A stretch of DNA of 64,000 nt. Source: Acidobacteria bacterium Ga0077553 (GTDB lineage: Bacteria > Acidobacteriota > Terriglobia > Bryobacterales > Bryobacteraceae). A program made the position numbers and the translations under genes. Positions 7,836 to 16,550 of this stretch are shown one piece after another. The notes below the pieces were generated by a model. It was not told where the DNA came from, did no database searches, and worked only from the letters and a program-made list of their open reading frames with translations. Position 1 is the first letter of the stretch; each line of letters begins with the position of its first letter. The DNA is taken from NCBI GenBank assembly GCA_001464575.1, contig LNFE01000244.1, forward strand, positions 62,001 to 126,000, in the 5' to 3' direction.

Positions 7836-9233
7836 ATGTTTGATAATCTCTCCGACAAACTGCAGCGAGTTTTCAAGAACTTGCGCGGCGAAGGAAAACT
7901 CACTACCGAAAACATGGAGGCAGCTCTCCGCGAGATCCGCGTGGCGCTGCTTGAGGCCGACGTCCATTTTAAGGTCGTCAAACAACTGATTGAGGCCGTG
8001 AAAGAGAAAGCGCTTGGCCAGGAAGTCCTCGCCTCGCTCTCCCCCGCCCAGCAGGTGGTCAAGATTGTGAACGAGGAGTTGATCAAGACCCTCGGCACCC
8101 ACGCCTCCCGCCTTCGCTTCGCGAACGAACCGCCGACGGTCATTATGATAGTTGGCCTGCAGGGTTCCGGCAAAACGACCTCCTCGGCCAAACTGGCACG
8201 GTGGCTGTCGAAAAATCAGCACGCCCCGCTTCTGGTCTCCGTTGACGTTTATCGTCCCGCCGCGCGGGATCAGCTGGCCGTCCTAGCCAAGCAGTTGGCG
8301 CTACCTATATATATAGGGACTCCGGAAGAGACCAAACCGCTCGAACTCGCCAAGTCCGCCCGGAGAGAAGCCGTGCAGACCGGCCGCGACGTCATCCTGA
8401 TCGATACCGCCGGACGTCTGCATATAGATGATGCCTTGATGGCGGAATTGGCGGAGCTGAAGGAAACCTTCCAGCCCACCGAAATTCTCTTCGTCGCCGA
8501 CGCCATGACCGGCCAGGACGCCGTCAAGTCCGCCGAACAGTTCCATAAACAGCTCGGCATCACCGGTATCATCCTGACGAAGATGGACGGCGACGCCCGC
8601 GGCGGCGCAGCCCTTTCCATCCGCTCGATTACCGGGCAGCCCCTGAAATACATCGGCCTCGGTGAAAAGCCGGACGCCTTTGAGCTCTTCCACCCCGACC
8701 GGGTCGCCAACCGCATCCTCGGCATGGGCGACGTTCTTAGCCTGATCGAAAAGGTCGAAGAGACTATCGACAAGAAGCAGGCCGAGGAGATGCAGCGGAA
8801 GCTCATTGATAATGAGTTCACGCTGACCGACTTCCGCAATCAACTGAAGCAGATTCGCAAGCTCGGCCCCATCGGCGACCTGATGGGCATGATGCCGAAC
8901 CTGCCCGGTATGGGCGGCGGCATGATGAAAGAGCTCAAGAACGCTAAAGTAGATGAGAAAGAGCTCAATCGCGTCGTGGCGATCATCGACTCGATGACTC
9001 CGAAAGAACGCGAAAATCACATGATCATTAACGGCTCCCGCCGCCGCCGGATCGCCAAGGGCTCCGGCACCAGCGTCGAGGACGTCAATAACCTTTTAAA
9101 GCAGTACACCCAAGCCCGGAAGATGATGAAAGCGTTTTCGGGCACGTTGTCGGGCCAGGGCTTCCTGGGTAAAAAGCTTTCCAAGCTGGGCAAACTCCCT
9201 TCGCTGGGCGATCTCGGCAACTTCAAGTTCTAG
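7836..9233 (+). CDS. ffh: Signal recognition particle protein Ffh
   Basis: SRP54 GTPase that binds SRP RNA and nascent membrane proteins and docks with FtsY. 465 residues from the ATG at 7836, chosen because MFDNLSDKLQ is the family N-terminus; upstream ATGs at 7818 and 7788 would add non-conserved residues. NG domain: P-loop GLQGSGKTTSSAKL near residue 107, DTAGR near 190, TKMDGDARGG near 248. The methionine-rich M domain (PNLPGMGGGMMKELK onward) follows. It heads a translation-related run in the common order ffh-rpsP-khpA-rimM-trmD-rplS. Confidence 0.98.
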   Translation: MFDNLSDKLQRVFKNLRGEGKLTTENMEAALREIRVALLEADVHFKVVKQLIEAVKEKALGQEVLASLSPAQQVVKIVNEELIKTLGTHASRLRFANEPPTVIMIVGLQGSGKTTSSAKLARWLSKNQHAPLLVSVDVYRPAARDQLAVLAKQLALPIYIGTPEETKPLELAKSARREAVQTGRDVILIDTAGRLHIDDALMAELAELKETFQPTEILFVADAMTGQDAVKSAEQFHKQLGITGIILTKMDGDARGGAALSIRSITGQPLKYIGLGEKPDAFELFHPDRVANRILGMGDVLSLIEKVEETIDKKQAEEMQRKLIDNEFTLTDFRNQLKQIRKLGPIGDLMGMMPNLPGMGGGMMKELKNAKVDEKELNRVVAIIDSMTPKERENHMIINGSRRRRIAKGSGTSVEDVNNLLKQYTQARKMMKAFSGTLSGQGFLGKKLSKLGKLPSLGDLGNFKF

Positions 9234-9261
9234 TAAGTTCAATCAGGAGTATAGAAAAACA

Positions 9262-9516
9262 ATGTTGGCAATTCGTCTTGCACGGTTCGGTACGAAGAAG
9301 AAACCGACCTACCGTGTGGTGGTTATCGAAAAGGAACGCGCCCGTGACAGCAAGGCGCTCGAAGTATTGGGACACTACAACCCGTTGAGCGAACCGGCTA
9401 CCGTCGTTCTGGATCATGACCGCTTTGCCCATTGGGTCAAAGTCGGGGCGCAGCCCTCGGATACGGTCACCCGGCTCGTGAAGGCGAACCCGGCTCCCGA
9501 GCCCGTGGCCGTTTAG
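9262..9516 (+). CDS. rpsP: 30S ribosomal protein S16
   Basis: 84 residues, typical S16 length. [21 protein letters not shown] and the LGHYNPL segment are diagnostic. A strong AGGAG ribosome-binding site precedes the ATG by about 12 bases. It lies 28 bases after ffh and 2 bases before khpA. Confidence 0.98.
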   Translation: MLAIRLARFGTKKKPTYRVVVIEKERARDSKALEVLGHYNPLSEPATVVLDHDRFAHWVKVGAQPSDTVTRLVKANPAPEPVAV

Positions 9517-9518
9517 TC

Positions 9519-9764
9519 ATGCCGGTGCTGAAGGAGCTCGTTGAAGGCATCGCCCGGGCCATTGTGGACAACCCGGCCGAAGTGTCCGTCTCGGAAACAG
9601 CAGGAGAGGCGGCCACGTCGCTCTCCCTGCGGGTTGCCCCGGCGGATCTCGGCAAGGTGATTGGCAAACAGGGCCGGACGGCGCGTTCGATTCGAACCCT
9701 TCTCACCGCGGCGGCGATTAAGGCCAACCGGCGGGTGAGCCTCGAAATCGTCGAGGATCGATAG
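9519..9764 (+). CDS. khpA: KH-domain RNA-binding protein KhpA
   Basis: 81-residue single KH domain ([18 protein letters not shown] carries the GxxG loop) that binds RNA, often with KhpB, in cell division or sRNA control. The true start is the ATG at 9519 ([10 protein letters not shown]); the longer track ORF reads back through rpsP. It is in the rpsP-rimM interval where this gene is usually found. Confidence 0.95.
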   Translation: MPVLKELVEGIARAIVDNPAEVSVSETAGEAATSLSLRVAPADLGKVIGKQGRTARSIRTLLTAAAIKANRRVSLEIVEDR

Positions 9765-9770
9765 GGTCCG

Positions 9771-10301
9771 GTGGAAGGCCAAACGCCAGCGTGGGTCACC
9801 CTCGCCGAAGTCATTCGTCCCCGGGGTAACCGGGGCGAACTGCTTTGTGTCGATCTCTCGAAGGGCCCGGAGCGCTATCTCGAACTCGGCACCGTCACGC
9901 TCTTTAACGCAAAGGAAGAAGAGCTGGGGCAACTGACCGTCGAAGAGGCGTGGCTGCATCAGGATCAGCTCATCCTGAAATTTGCCGGCGTTGAAAGCAT
10001 CTCGGATGCAGAGAAGTTTCGGGGCGGTGAGGTCCGCGTACCGTTCTCCCAACGGGCTCCTTTGGCCGACGGGGAGTATTATCTGTCGGATCTGCCCGGT
10101 TGCGCGGTCATCGACGCCACCACCGGCGAGCCGCTCGGTACCGTCGCCGCGGCGCTCGAGATGCCCGGCTCGAATCTTATCGAACTCGAGACCGGGGTGC
10201 TGATTCCTCTATCCCGGGCAATCTGCCCGGTCATTGACCCAGCCAACCGCGTCATTCGGGCCAATGTCCCCGATGGCCTCCTCGATCTCAACCGCAAGTA
10301 G
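9771..10301 (+). CDS. rimM: Ribosome maturation factor RimM
   Basis: 176 residues, with a GTG start 6 bases after khpA. The N-terminal RimM domain (LAEVIRPRGNRGELLC) and the C-terminal PRC-barrel (GEYYLSDLPGCAVID, LIPLSRAICPVID) are both visible. It assists assembly of the 30S head with S19. Confidence 0.97.
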   Translation: MEGQTPAWVTLAEVIRPRGNRGELLCVDLSKGPERYLELGTVTLFNAKEEELGQLTVEEAWLHQDQLILKFAGVESISDAEKFRGGEVRVPFSQRAPLADGEYYLSDLPGCAVIDATTGEPLGTVAAALEMPGSNLIELETGVLIPLSRAICPVIDPANRVIRANVPDGLLDLNRK

Positions 10302-10313
10302 CCCGGCGCCGCC

Positions 10314-10997
10314 ATGAAGTTCCATGTCCTCACGATCTTTCCCGATTTCTTTGACGGTCCCTTTCGTCATGGAGTCGTTGCCAAAGCGAGCGAGGCGGGA
10401 CTCGTCGAGTTTCACACCCACGACCTCCGGCAATGGACCTTCGACCGACACCGCAGCGTGGACGACCGGCCATTCGGTGGCGGCGAAGGGATGTTACTCA
10501 AGCCGGATCCGGTGTTTCAAGCCACTGAAGCAATTTTTCCCGAAAAGAGTCATAATAGAAAGGTTGTCCTGATGTCGGCCCAAGGAACGCTGTTTACGCA
10601 GCAGACCGCCCGGCGGCTCAGCCAGATGTCGGAACTGCTCCTGATTTGTGGCAGGTACGAAGGGGTAGACGAGCGAGTCGCCTCGCATCTGGTGGACGAA
10701 GAGATTTCCGTAGGTGATTTTGTTTTGAGTGGCGGCGAACTGGCGGCTGCTCTGGTGATTGACGCAGTCGCCCGGCTGCTTCCCGGGGTCCTTGGCAACG
10801 AGGCTTCCCGCGCGAATGAGAGTTTTTCCGAGCCTCTGCTCGATTATCCACACTACACCCGCCCAGCGGATTTCCGGGGATGGAAAGTTCCCGAAGTTCT
10901 GCAAAGCGGCAACCATGAGGCGATCCGGCAGTGGCGGCGCGAGGCGGCTTTAGCCAAAACCCGCAAAAACCGGCCCGATCTTCTCCCCAAGCTCTAA
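10314..10997 (+). CDS. trmD: tRNA (guanine(37)-N1)-methyltransferase TrmD
   Basis: SPOUT-family enzyme that methylates G37 next to the anticodon and so prevents frameshifting. 227 residues. N-terminal MKFHVLTIFPDFF, DDRPFGGGEGM near residue 50, the knot with LICGRYEGVDERV near 110-122, and SVGDFVLSGGELAA near 133. The usual position between rimM and rplS supports the call. Confidence 0.98.
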   Translation: MKFHVLTIFPDFFDGPFRHGVVAKASEAGLVEFHTHDLRQWTFDRHRSVDDRPFGGGEGMLLKPDPVFQATEAIFPEKSHNRKVVLMSAQGTLFTQQTARRLSQMSELLLICGRYEGVDERVASHLVDEEISVGDFVLSGGELAAALVIDAVARLLPGVLGNEASRANESFSEPLLDYPHYTRPADFRGWKVPEVLQSGNHEAIRQWRREAALAKTRKNRPDLLPKL

Positions 10998-11014
10998 CTC
11001 TGAGGTAACTTATC

Positions 11015-11362
11015 ATGCAACACGTAGCTCTCACCAAAATCGCCCAGCCCCAGGTGCGGACAGACCTGCCGGTGATCCGCATCGGCGACACCATCAAAGT
11101 TCACGTTAAGATCCGCGAAGGCGAAAAAGAGCGCATCCAGATCTATGAGGGAACGTTGATCGCCCGCAAGAACAAGGGCATCAGCCAGACGATTACCGTC
11201 CGTAAGATCAGCTTCGGTGTCGGCGTCGAGCGCATCTTCCCCGTCAACGCCCCCGTCATCGACAAGATCGACGTCGTCCGCACGGGTTTCGTCCGCCGGG
11301 CCAAGCTGTACTACCTCCGTGGATTGAAGGGTAAGGCCGCCCGCTTGAAAGAGCGCGACTAG
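11015..11362 (+). CDS. rplS: 50S ribosomal protein L19
   Basis: 115 residues with the L19 core: [34 protein letters not shown] and [18 protein letters not shown], ending [26 protein letters not shown] ribosome-binding site precedes the ATG. Confidence 0.98.
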   Translation: MQHVALTKIAQPQVRTDLPVIRIGDTIKVHVKIREGEKERIQIYEGTLIARKNKGISQTITVRKISFGVGVERIFPVNAPVIDKIDVVRTGFVRRAKLYYLRGLKGKAARLKERD

Positions 11363-11385
11363 GTTTCCCCGCGGCGAGGTGATGA

Positions 11386-12012
11386 TTGCCGCAGCGTTGC
11401 TCAACCCGCCACGAGCGCGAATTGCGCCTACTGGGCTTCCGGGCTATTGCTGGAGTGGATGAGGCGGGTCGAGGTTGTCTATTCGGCCCCGTCTACGCGG
11501 CCGCGTGCATTCTCGATCCCGCAAAACCGATTCGGGGACTCGACGATTCGAAAAAATTGGACGAGGCCACCCGGGAGCGCCTCCGGATGCTGATTCAAGA
11601 ACGGGCCGCGGCGTGGTCGGTGGCTTGGGCCACCGCTGCCGAGATTGACGCGATCAACATCCTGCAGGCCTCCCGGCTGGCCATGCGGCGAGCCGTGGAG
11701 AGTTTGTCCCTGGCTGCCGATCACTTGCTAGTGGACGCCACAACCGTAGATCTGCCCCTCCCGCAGCGAAATCTCATTCACGGCGACGCCCTGTCCCGGT
11801 CCATCGCCGCGGCGTCGATCCTGGCCAAAACCGCCAGGGATGCCCGTTTACGGGAGTATGACCAGCAGTATCCCGCCTACGGCTTCGCCCGCCACAAGGG
11901 CTACGGTGCACCGGAGCATCTCGCCGCCCTCGACCGGTTCGGCCCCCTTCCGGAGCACCGATTTTGCTATGCTCCCGTTCGAGAGCGCTCGCAGCGGACT
12001 CTCTTCTCATGA
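11386..12012 (+). CDS. rnhB: Ribonuclease HII
   Basis: Cleaves RNA in RNA-DNA hybrids and at single ribonucleotides. 208 residues. The catalytic region AGVDEAGRGCLFGPV starts near residue 21, with LDDSKKL at 53 and the C-terminal ARHKGYG near 170. The start is TTG, supported by a GAGGTGA ribosome-binding site ending 3 bases upstream; the ATG at 11382 is in another frame. It overlaps the next gene by 4 bases (ATGA). Confidence 0.96.
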   Translation: MPQRCSTRHERELRLLGFRAIAGVDEAGRGCLFGPVYAAACILDPAKPIRGLDDSKKLDEATRERLRMLIQERAAAWSVAWATAAEIDAINILQASRLAMRRAVESLSLAADHLLVDATTVDLPLPQRNLIHGDALSRSIAAASILAKTARDARLREYDQQYPAYGFARHKGYGAPEHLAALDRFGPLPEHRFCYAPVRERSQRTLFS

Positions 12013-12299
12013 ATCCTCTGCCCGATCCGCCGCTCCATCCGCGCGTTCGCAATAGCTGGTTTGCCCGGCTGTCCGGCCTGGCCTGGATCATTCTTTGCTT
12101 TGAGCTCGGCGTATTCCTGCTCGTCTACCCCTGGATGGATGGTTGGGAGCGGAACGAAATTGCCAACTGGCGGGAAGGCGCCCGCGAAGTTTGGACGAAC
12201 CCTTATCTGCGCGGCGCCGTATCTGGGTTAGGCGTCGTCAATATCGGCATCAGCCTGCGGGACCTGTATGCCTACCTGCGGGAAGTGCTGTTCGATTAG
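12009..12299 (+). CDS. Small membrane protein of unknown function between rnhB and lepB
   Basis: 96 residues from the ATG that overlaps the rnhB stop; the track ORF starts too early. One clear membrane helix (about 22-42, LAWIILCFELGVFLLVYPW) and a weaker hydrophobic segment near 68-84. Soluble WERNEIANWREGAREVW lies between them. I do not recognise the family. Position between rnhB and lepB in a tightly spaced run suggests an envelope or export-linked role, but this is inference. Confidence 0.8.
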   Translation: MNPLPDPPLHPRVRNSWFARLSGLAWIILCFELGVFLLVYPWMDGWERNEIANWREGAREVWTNPYLRGAVSGLGVVNIGISLRDLYAYLREVLFD

Positions 12300-12318
12300 C
12301 TAGAATTGGAAGAACACT

Positions 12319-13137
12319 GTGGCCCTTGAACAAGACCAAAAGCCGACCCCCGCGGATGCGTCCGCTCCGGAACCGCCGTTGTGGAAGCAGATCTTCCTGC
12401 AACGCAAGGAGGAGACCCCGCGCAACACCATAGCCGAATGGACGGTCACCATTCTCCTGTTGCTCTTCGGCACAACGACGCTGGTGCAGGCGTTCGTCAT
12501 CCCCACCGGCTCCATGGAAGACACGCTCCTCATTGGCGATCACCTCCTCGTCGATAAGCTGGCCTACGCGCCGCCCGGCCCCATCAGCAAATACTTCTTG
12601 CCGTATTCAGAAGTGAAGCGCGGCGATATCATCGTCTTCCGCTGGCCCGACGATATCCGCATGACCTTCGTCAAGCGAGTGCTCGGCGTCCCCGGCGACC
12701 GCATCCGCGTCGAAAACAAGCAAGTCTTCCTCAACGGCAAAGCCCTGAACGAGCCGTACAAGTATCACAAGACCGAGTACTTCGACTCCTATCGCGACAC
12801 CTTCCCCTCGGAGCCCAACACCCGCCTCAGCGAAGGCGGCCGGACGATGCTCGAACAACACATGAAGGGCAATGAAATCGTCGTGCCGGATAACGCCTAC
12901 TTCGCCATGGGCGACAACCGCGATCAGTCGCTCGACTCCCGCTACTGGGGCTTCGTCCCGCGCGAAAACATCATCGGCAAACCGCTGATCATCTACTGGT
13001 CCTACGACGCTCCCACCGAGCGCCTGCAGTCTTCAACCCCCGGCTGGGACCACATCCAGGATCTGGCCACGAACTTCTTCACGAAGACCCGCTGGGGCCG
13101 GACGTTCAATTTGATCCACGGCTATCCGGTGCAATAA
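12319..13137 (+). CDS. lepB: Type I signal peptidase (first of two tandem copies)
   Basis: Inner-membrane Ser/Lys protease that removes signal peptides. 272 residues, GTG start. One N-terminal membrane helix (about 42-60), catalytic Ser65 in IPTGSMEDTLLIGD, catalytic Lys119 in FVKRVLGVPGDRI, and box E MGDNRDQSLDSRYWG near residue 200. A 36-residue hydrophilic N-terminal tail is absent from the second copy. A TAGAAT hexamer lies 12 bases upstream, possibly an internal promoter. The next gene starts 3 bases downstream. Confidence 0.96.
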   Translation: MALEQDQKPTPADASAPEPPLWKQIFLQRKEETPRNTIAEWTVTILLLLFGTTTLVQAFVIPTGSMEDTLLIGDHLLVDKLAYAPPGPISKYFLPYSEVKRGDIIVFRWPDDIRMTFVKRVLGVPGDRIRVENKQVFLNGKALNEPYKYHKTEYFDSYRDTFPSEPNTRLSEGGRTMLEQHMKGNEIVVPDNAYFAMGDNRDQSLDSRYWGFVPRENIIGKPLIIYWSYDAPTERLQSSTPGWDHIQDLATNFFTKTRWGRTFNLIHGYPVQ

Positions 13138-13140
13138 CCC

Positions 13141-13890
13141 ATGCCGAAGCAACCGGAAACTCCCCGTCATTGGATTGCTGACTGGACCGTCACCATCCTC
13201 ATGCTCCTATTCGGCACGACGACCCTGCTCCAGGCGTTCGTCGTACCTACGGAATCGATGGATACCACCATTCGGGTGGGCGACCATCTCTTCGTCGACA
13301 AGCTGGCTTACGCTCCCGCGCGAGAGTGGCAGAAGAAGCTCCTCCCCTATGCCGAAGTGCAGCGCGGCGACGTGATTGTCTTCAAGTATCCGCTCGACGA
13401 GAAACAACCCTACGTGAAGCGCGTCATCGGCGTCCCCGGAGATCGCATCCGCTTCGTCGACAATCAACTCATCCTCAACGGAAAGCCCGTCGTCGAACCC
13501 TACAAGCGCCAGAACGATCAGTTGTACGTCCCCTATCTCCGGAACTTCCCCAACGCCGCGCCCTTCGCGGGCATCGAACGCCGCGGTCTGCTGATGGTGC
13601 AGGATCACGTCACCAACAGCGAACTGGTCGTACCCGCCGGCCAATACTTTGCCCTCGGCGACAACCGCGACAACTCCGCCGACTCCCGCTTCTGGGGCCT
13701 CGTCCCCCGCGAAAACATCATCGGCAAACCCATTCTCGTTTGGTGGTCCTACGATGCGCCCCTGGAGCATTGGCAGCCCCGCACCGCCGAGCACGTGTGG
13801 GCGCACGCCACGGACCTAGCTCTTCACTTCTTCACCAAAACCCGCTGGGATCAGACCTTCCGGCGCATTCCCTCCTACCCTCTCCAATAG
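13141..13890 (+). CDS. lepB: Type I signal peptidase (second tandem copy)
   Basis: 249-residue paralogue of the preceding gene with all catalytic boxes: Ser39 in VPTESMDTTIRVGD, Lys93 in YVKRVIGVPGDRI, and LGDNRDNSADSRFWG. The shared frame (DWTVTIL-LLFGTTTL-QAFV) and shared end (TKTRW-TF-PVQ/PLQ) indicate gene duplication. Substitution of Gly by Glu before the nucleophile (TGSM to TESM) and a longer insertion may alter substrate choice. Confidence 0.95.
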   Translation: MPKQPETPRHWIADWTVTILMLLFGTTTLLQAFVVPTESMDTTIRVGDHLFVDKLAYAPAREWQKKLLPYAEVQRGDVIVFKYPLDEKQPYVKRVIGVPGDRIRFVDNQLILNGKPVVEPYKRQNDQLYVPYLRNFPNAAPFAGIERRGLLMVQDHVTNSELVVPAGQYFALGDNRDNSADSRFWGLVPRENIIGKPILVWWSYDAPLEHWQPRTAEHVWAHATDLALHFFTKTRWDQTFRRIPSYPLQ

Positions 13891-13893
13891 CAC

Positions 13894-14972
13894 ATGGCAA
13901 AGACTGACCACCAATATGGGCTAATCCTGGCCGGCGGCCGCGGTACGCGGTTCTGGCCCCGCAGCCGCAAGCGATCCGCCAAGCAGGTCCTGAACTTCTT
14001 CGGTGAACGGACCCTGATCCAACAGACCGTCGACCGGCTGCGGAGTATTCTCCCGCCGGAACGCATCTGGGTGATCACGAACTCCCACCTCCGCGAGACC
14101 ATCGCCAAGCAGCTGCCCGAGGTGCCCAAGAAGCAGATCATCGCCGAACCGGCCCAGCGCAACACCGCCCCGGCCATCGGCCTGATCGCACAGATCCTCC
14201 ACCGGCAGGATCCCGACGCCGTCATGGGCGTCTTCCCCGCCGACCATGTGATCGAGAAGAACAGCCGCTATCTGCGCCTAGTTAAGCCCGCGTTCAAAGC
14301 CGCCGCCGAAGGCAAAATTGCCGTCCTCGGCGTCCAGCCCCGCTGGGCCGAAACCGGCTACGGCTACATCGAATTCCCCCCCGGCGTCACGGCCGGCGAG
14401 GTCACCCCGGTGCCCGTCCGCAGCTTCCGCGAAAAGCCCAATCTCGAAACAGCCAAGGAGTACGTCCACGCGGGCAACTTCTTCTGGAACGCCGGCATGT
14501 TCTTCTGGCGGGCCGACGTCGTGCTGAACTCCATGCGCGATCATCTGCCGAAGACCGCCGCCCTCCTCGCTGGCCTGCCGCCGTTCTCAAGCTCCAAGTT
14601 CAAGTCCGCCCTCGCCACCGCGTTCCCCGAATGCGAGAACATCTCCATCGACTACGCCGTGCTCGAAAAGGCCCAGAACATCGTCGGCATCCCCGCCGAC
14701 GAGTTCGGCTGGAACGACGTCGGCACCTGGAACGCGGTCTATGAGCTCGAAGCCCGCGGCATCTATTCGAACGTCTCGCGCGGCGAAGTGATCGCCGAGC
14801 TTGCTACTGGCAACTACGTCGACGTGCCCGGCAAACTCGTTGCGCTGCTCGGCGTCGAGAACCTGGTGGTCGTCGAAACGGCCGACGCCCTTCTGATCGC
14901 CGATCGGAACCGGTCGCAACAAGTGAGCGATATCGTCAAAGCGCTCGAGAAAATGAAACGGGAAGAACTTCT

Positions 14973-14976
<4 letters not shown>
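13894..14976 (+). CDS. manC: Mannose-1-phosphate guanylyltransferase
   Basis: Makes GDP-mannose from GTP and mannose-1-phosphate for polysaccharides. 360 residues: nucleotidyltransferase motif [16 protein letters not shown] at residues 10-25, FPADHVIE near 115, GYGYIEFP near 150, FREKP near 178, [10 protein letters not shown] near 200. It has only the transferase and beta-helix-like C-terminal parts, so it lacks the mannose isomerase domain of the long bifunctional enzymes. It overlaps the cyclophilin gene by 4 bases (ATGA). Confidence 0.92.
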
Positions 14977-15452
<476 letters not shown>

Positions 15453-15470
15453 CAATCCACCAAACAAGCG

Positions 15471-15500
15471 ATACCCCACGGCCACGCCGTGGGGTATTTT
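15471..15500 (+). terminator. Rho-independent terminator after ppiB
   Basis: ATACCCCACGGC (15471-15482) and GCCGTGGGGTAT (15486-15497) form a perfect 12-base stem with a 3-base loop, followed by TTTTGTTT. It closes the lepB-manC-ppiB transcript. Confidence 0.95.
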
Positions 15501-15509
15501 GTTTGTCGG

Positions 15510-15561
15510 TGATGGAATTCCTGAGCGTTTCGCGCTCTCCCTGATAGATTCCATCAGGAGG
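15510..15561 (+). promoter_or_regulatory. Switch-like leader with two competing hairpins
   Basis: TGATGGAAT (15510-15518) pairs with ATTCCATCA (15548-15556), enclosing a small GAGCG/CGCTC hairpin. Alternatively CCTGAT (15540-15545) pairs with ATCAGG (15553-15558), using part of the same strand and covering part of the AGGAGG ribosome-binding site (15556-15561). The two folds exclude each other, as in riboswitch or attenuator leaders. No known class is recognised. Confidence 0.55.
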
Positions 15562-15571
15562 AACGCTAAAC

Positions 15572-15952
15572 ATGCCCATTTACATTAAGATCGGCGACAT
15601 CAAAGGCGACGTCAGTTCTGCTTTGCATAAGCCTTTCGTGCCGCAACACATCGCCGCGGGCGATGGCTCGGTGATCCCGGCCGAGATTCGCGCCGCCCAC
15701 CCGAATGGCGTCAACTCCATCGTGATTGTGCCGAGCACCCGCGCCGGTTGGTCGGTAGTCTCAAACGAAAAGGGCATCATCGCCATCCTGATCGGGCTCC
15801 TGCTCCCCGCCGTGCAAAAGGTACGGGAAGCGGCCAATCGCAGCGTACCGGGCGTGAGCGGTCTAGATCGATGCCTGGCTCCCGGCGGCATTCTGGGCGT
15901 TGTGACCAACGACCGCCTCCTCTCCTCCGTGAGCGAGATTCGAATTCTTTAA
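15572..15952 (+). CDS. Small chimeric protein: Hcp-like N-terminus plus DUF1559-like pilin helix
   Basis: 126 residues behind an AGGAGG ribosome-binding site. The first 15 residues (MPIYIKIGDIKGDVS) match the opening strand of Hcp-type tube proteins of type VI secretion and related proteins. Residues about 68-90 (EKGIIAILIGLLLPAVQK, then VREAANR) match the hydrophobic helix of DUF1559/type IV pilin-like proteins, which in that family follows a prepilin cleavage site at the N-terminus. Here it is internal and no prepilin signal exists. The rest is not recognised. It could be a decayed Hcp paralogue or a new membrane-inserting protein. No other type VI genes are nearby. Confidence 0.6.
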   Translation: MPIYIKIGDIKGDVSSALHKPFVPQHIAAGDGSVIPAEIRAAHPNGVNSIVIVPSTRAGWSVVSNEKGIIAILIGLLLPAVQKVREAANRSVPGVSGLDRCLAPGGILGVVTNDRLLSSVSEIRIL

Positions 15953-15958
15953 TCAGGA

Positions 15959-15964
15959 TAAGAT
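15959..15964 (+). promoter_or_regulatory. -10 element TAAGAT, leaderless arrangement
   Basis: TAAGAT ends 6 bases before the ATG at 15971 and there is no typical ribosome-binding site (GGGGCC lies directly before the ATG). Confidence 0.45.
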
Positions 15965-15970
15965 GGGGCC

Positions 15971-16522
15971 ATGCGCTCCCTACTCACCCTGCTGTTTTTA
16001 CTGACCGGAGTGACCTTCGCCCAAACCGGGCTCATCCCCGGTCCCATTCCGCAGGACCTCCGCCGGTATCTCGAATTGACCGACGCCCAGGCCAACGGCA
16101 TCCAGCGGCTCAATGCCCAACTCGACGCCTATCGGATCGGGAAGGCCACGCGCCAGTTCCAGGTGCAACGGGAACTCGCCGAGGAGATGGCGCGGGAACC
16201 GCTCGACCCCACGGCCATCGGCCTGCGTCACGTCGAGCTCGAGTCCATCCGGCGCGAGATCGAAGCTGAGCAGACCAAGACCGTCGCCGCCATCCAGGCG
16301 CTGCTGACCCCAGCGCAGCGGACGCGGCTCGACGGCCTCGCCCAAGTGCTACGGCAGCATAGCACCGCCTGTTCGGCGGTCGCGCTCAACCTCCTGCCCG
16401 CACCTGGTAGCGATGTCATTTTCCCGATTGAGATTCAGCGTAGGGTTGCGAATTCCAGCGGCTGCCTAACGGGCGTCATCCGAGGAGCTTTCGAGTTCGC
16501 GCCGGGGTTGGTGAACCCGTAG
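15971..16522 (+). CDS. Secreted LTXXQ/Spy-like helical protein
   Basis: 183 residues with a signal peptide (MRSLLTLLFLLTGVTFAQ). The mature part is strongly helical, with LELTDAQANGIQRLN and LLTPAQRTRLDGLAQ, the LTxxQ hooks of Spy/CpxP-type periplasmic proteins, followed by a C-terminal tail with two cysteines (STACSAV and SSGCLTG) that may pair. A periplasmic chaperone or sensor role is possible. It is a second Spy-like protein, distinct from the membrane-anchored one at 4376-4750. Confidence 0.7.
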   Translation: MRSLLTLLFLLTGVTFAQTGLIPGPIPQDLRRYLELTDAQANGIQRLNAQLDAYRIGKATRQFQVQRELAEEMAREPLDPTAIGLRHVELESIRREIEAEQTKTVAAIQALLTPAQRTRLDGLAQVLRQHSTACSAVALNLLPAPGSDVIFPIEIQRRVANSSGCLTGVIRGAFEFAPGLVNP

Positions 16523-16537
16523 CCCCCGCAACAGCGA

Positions 16538-16543
16538 TAAACT
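16538..16543 (+). promoter_or_regulatory. -10 element TAAACT, leaderless arrangement
   Basis: TAAACT ends 7 bases before the ATG at 16551; the context GCGATAAACTG recurs before the galactarate dehydratase gene at 41740. Confidence 0.45.
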
Positions 16544-16550
16544 GCAAGCC

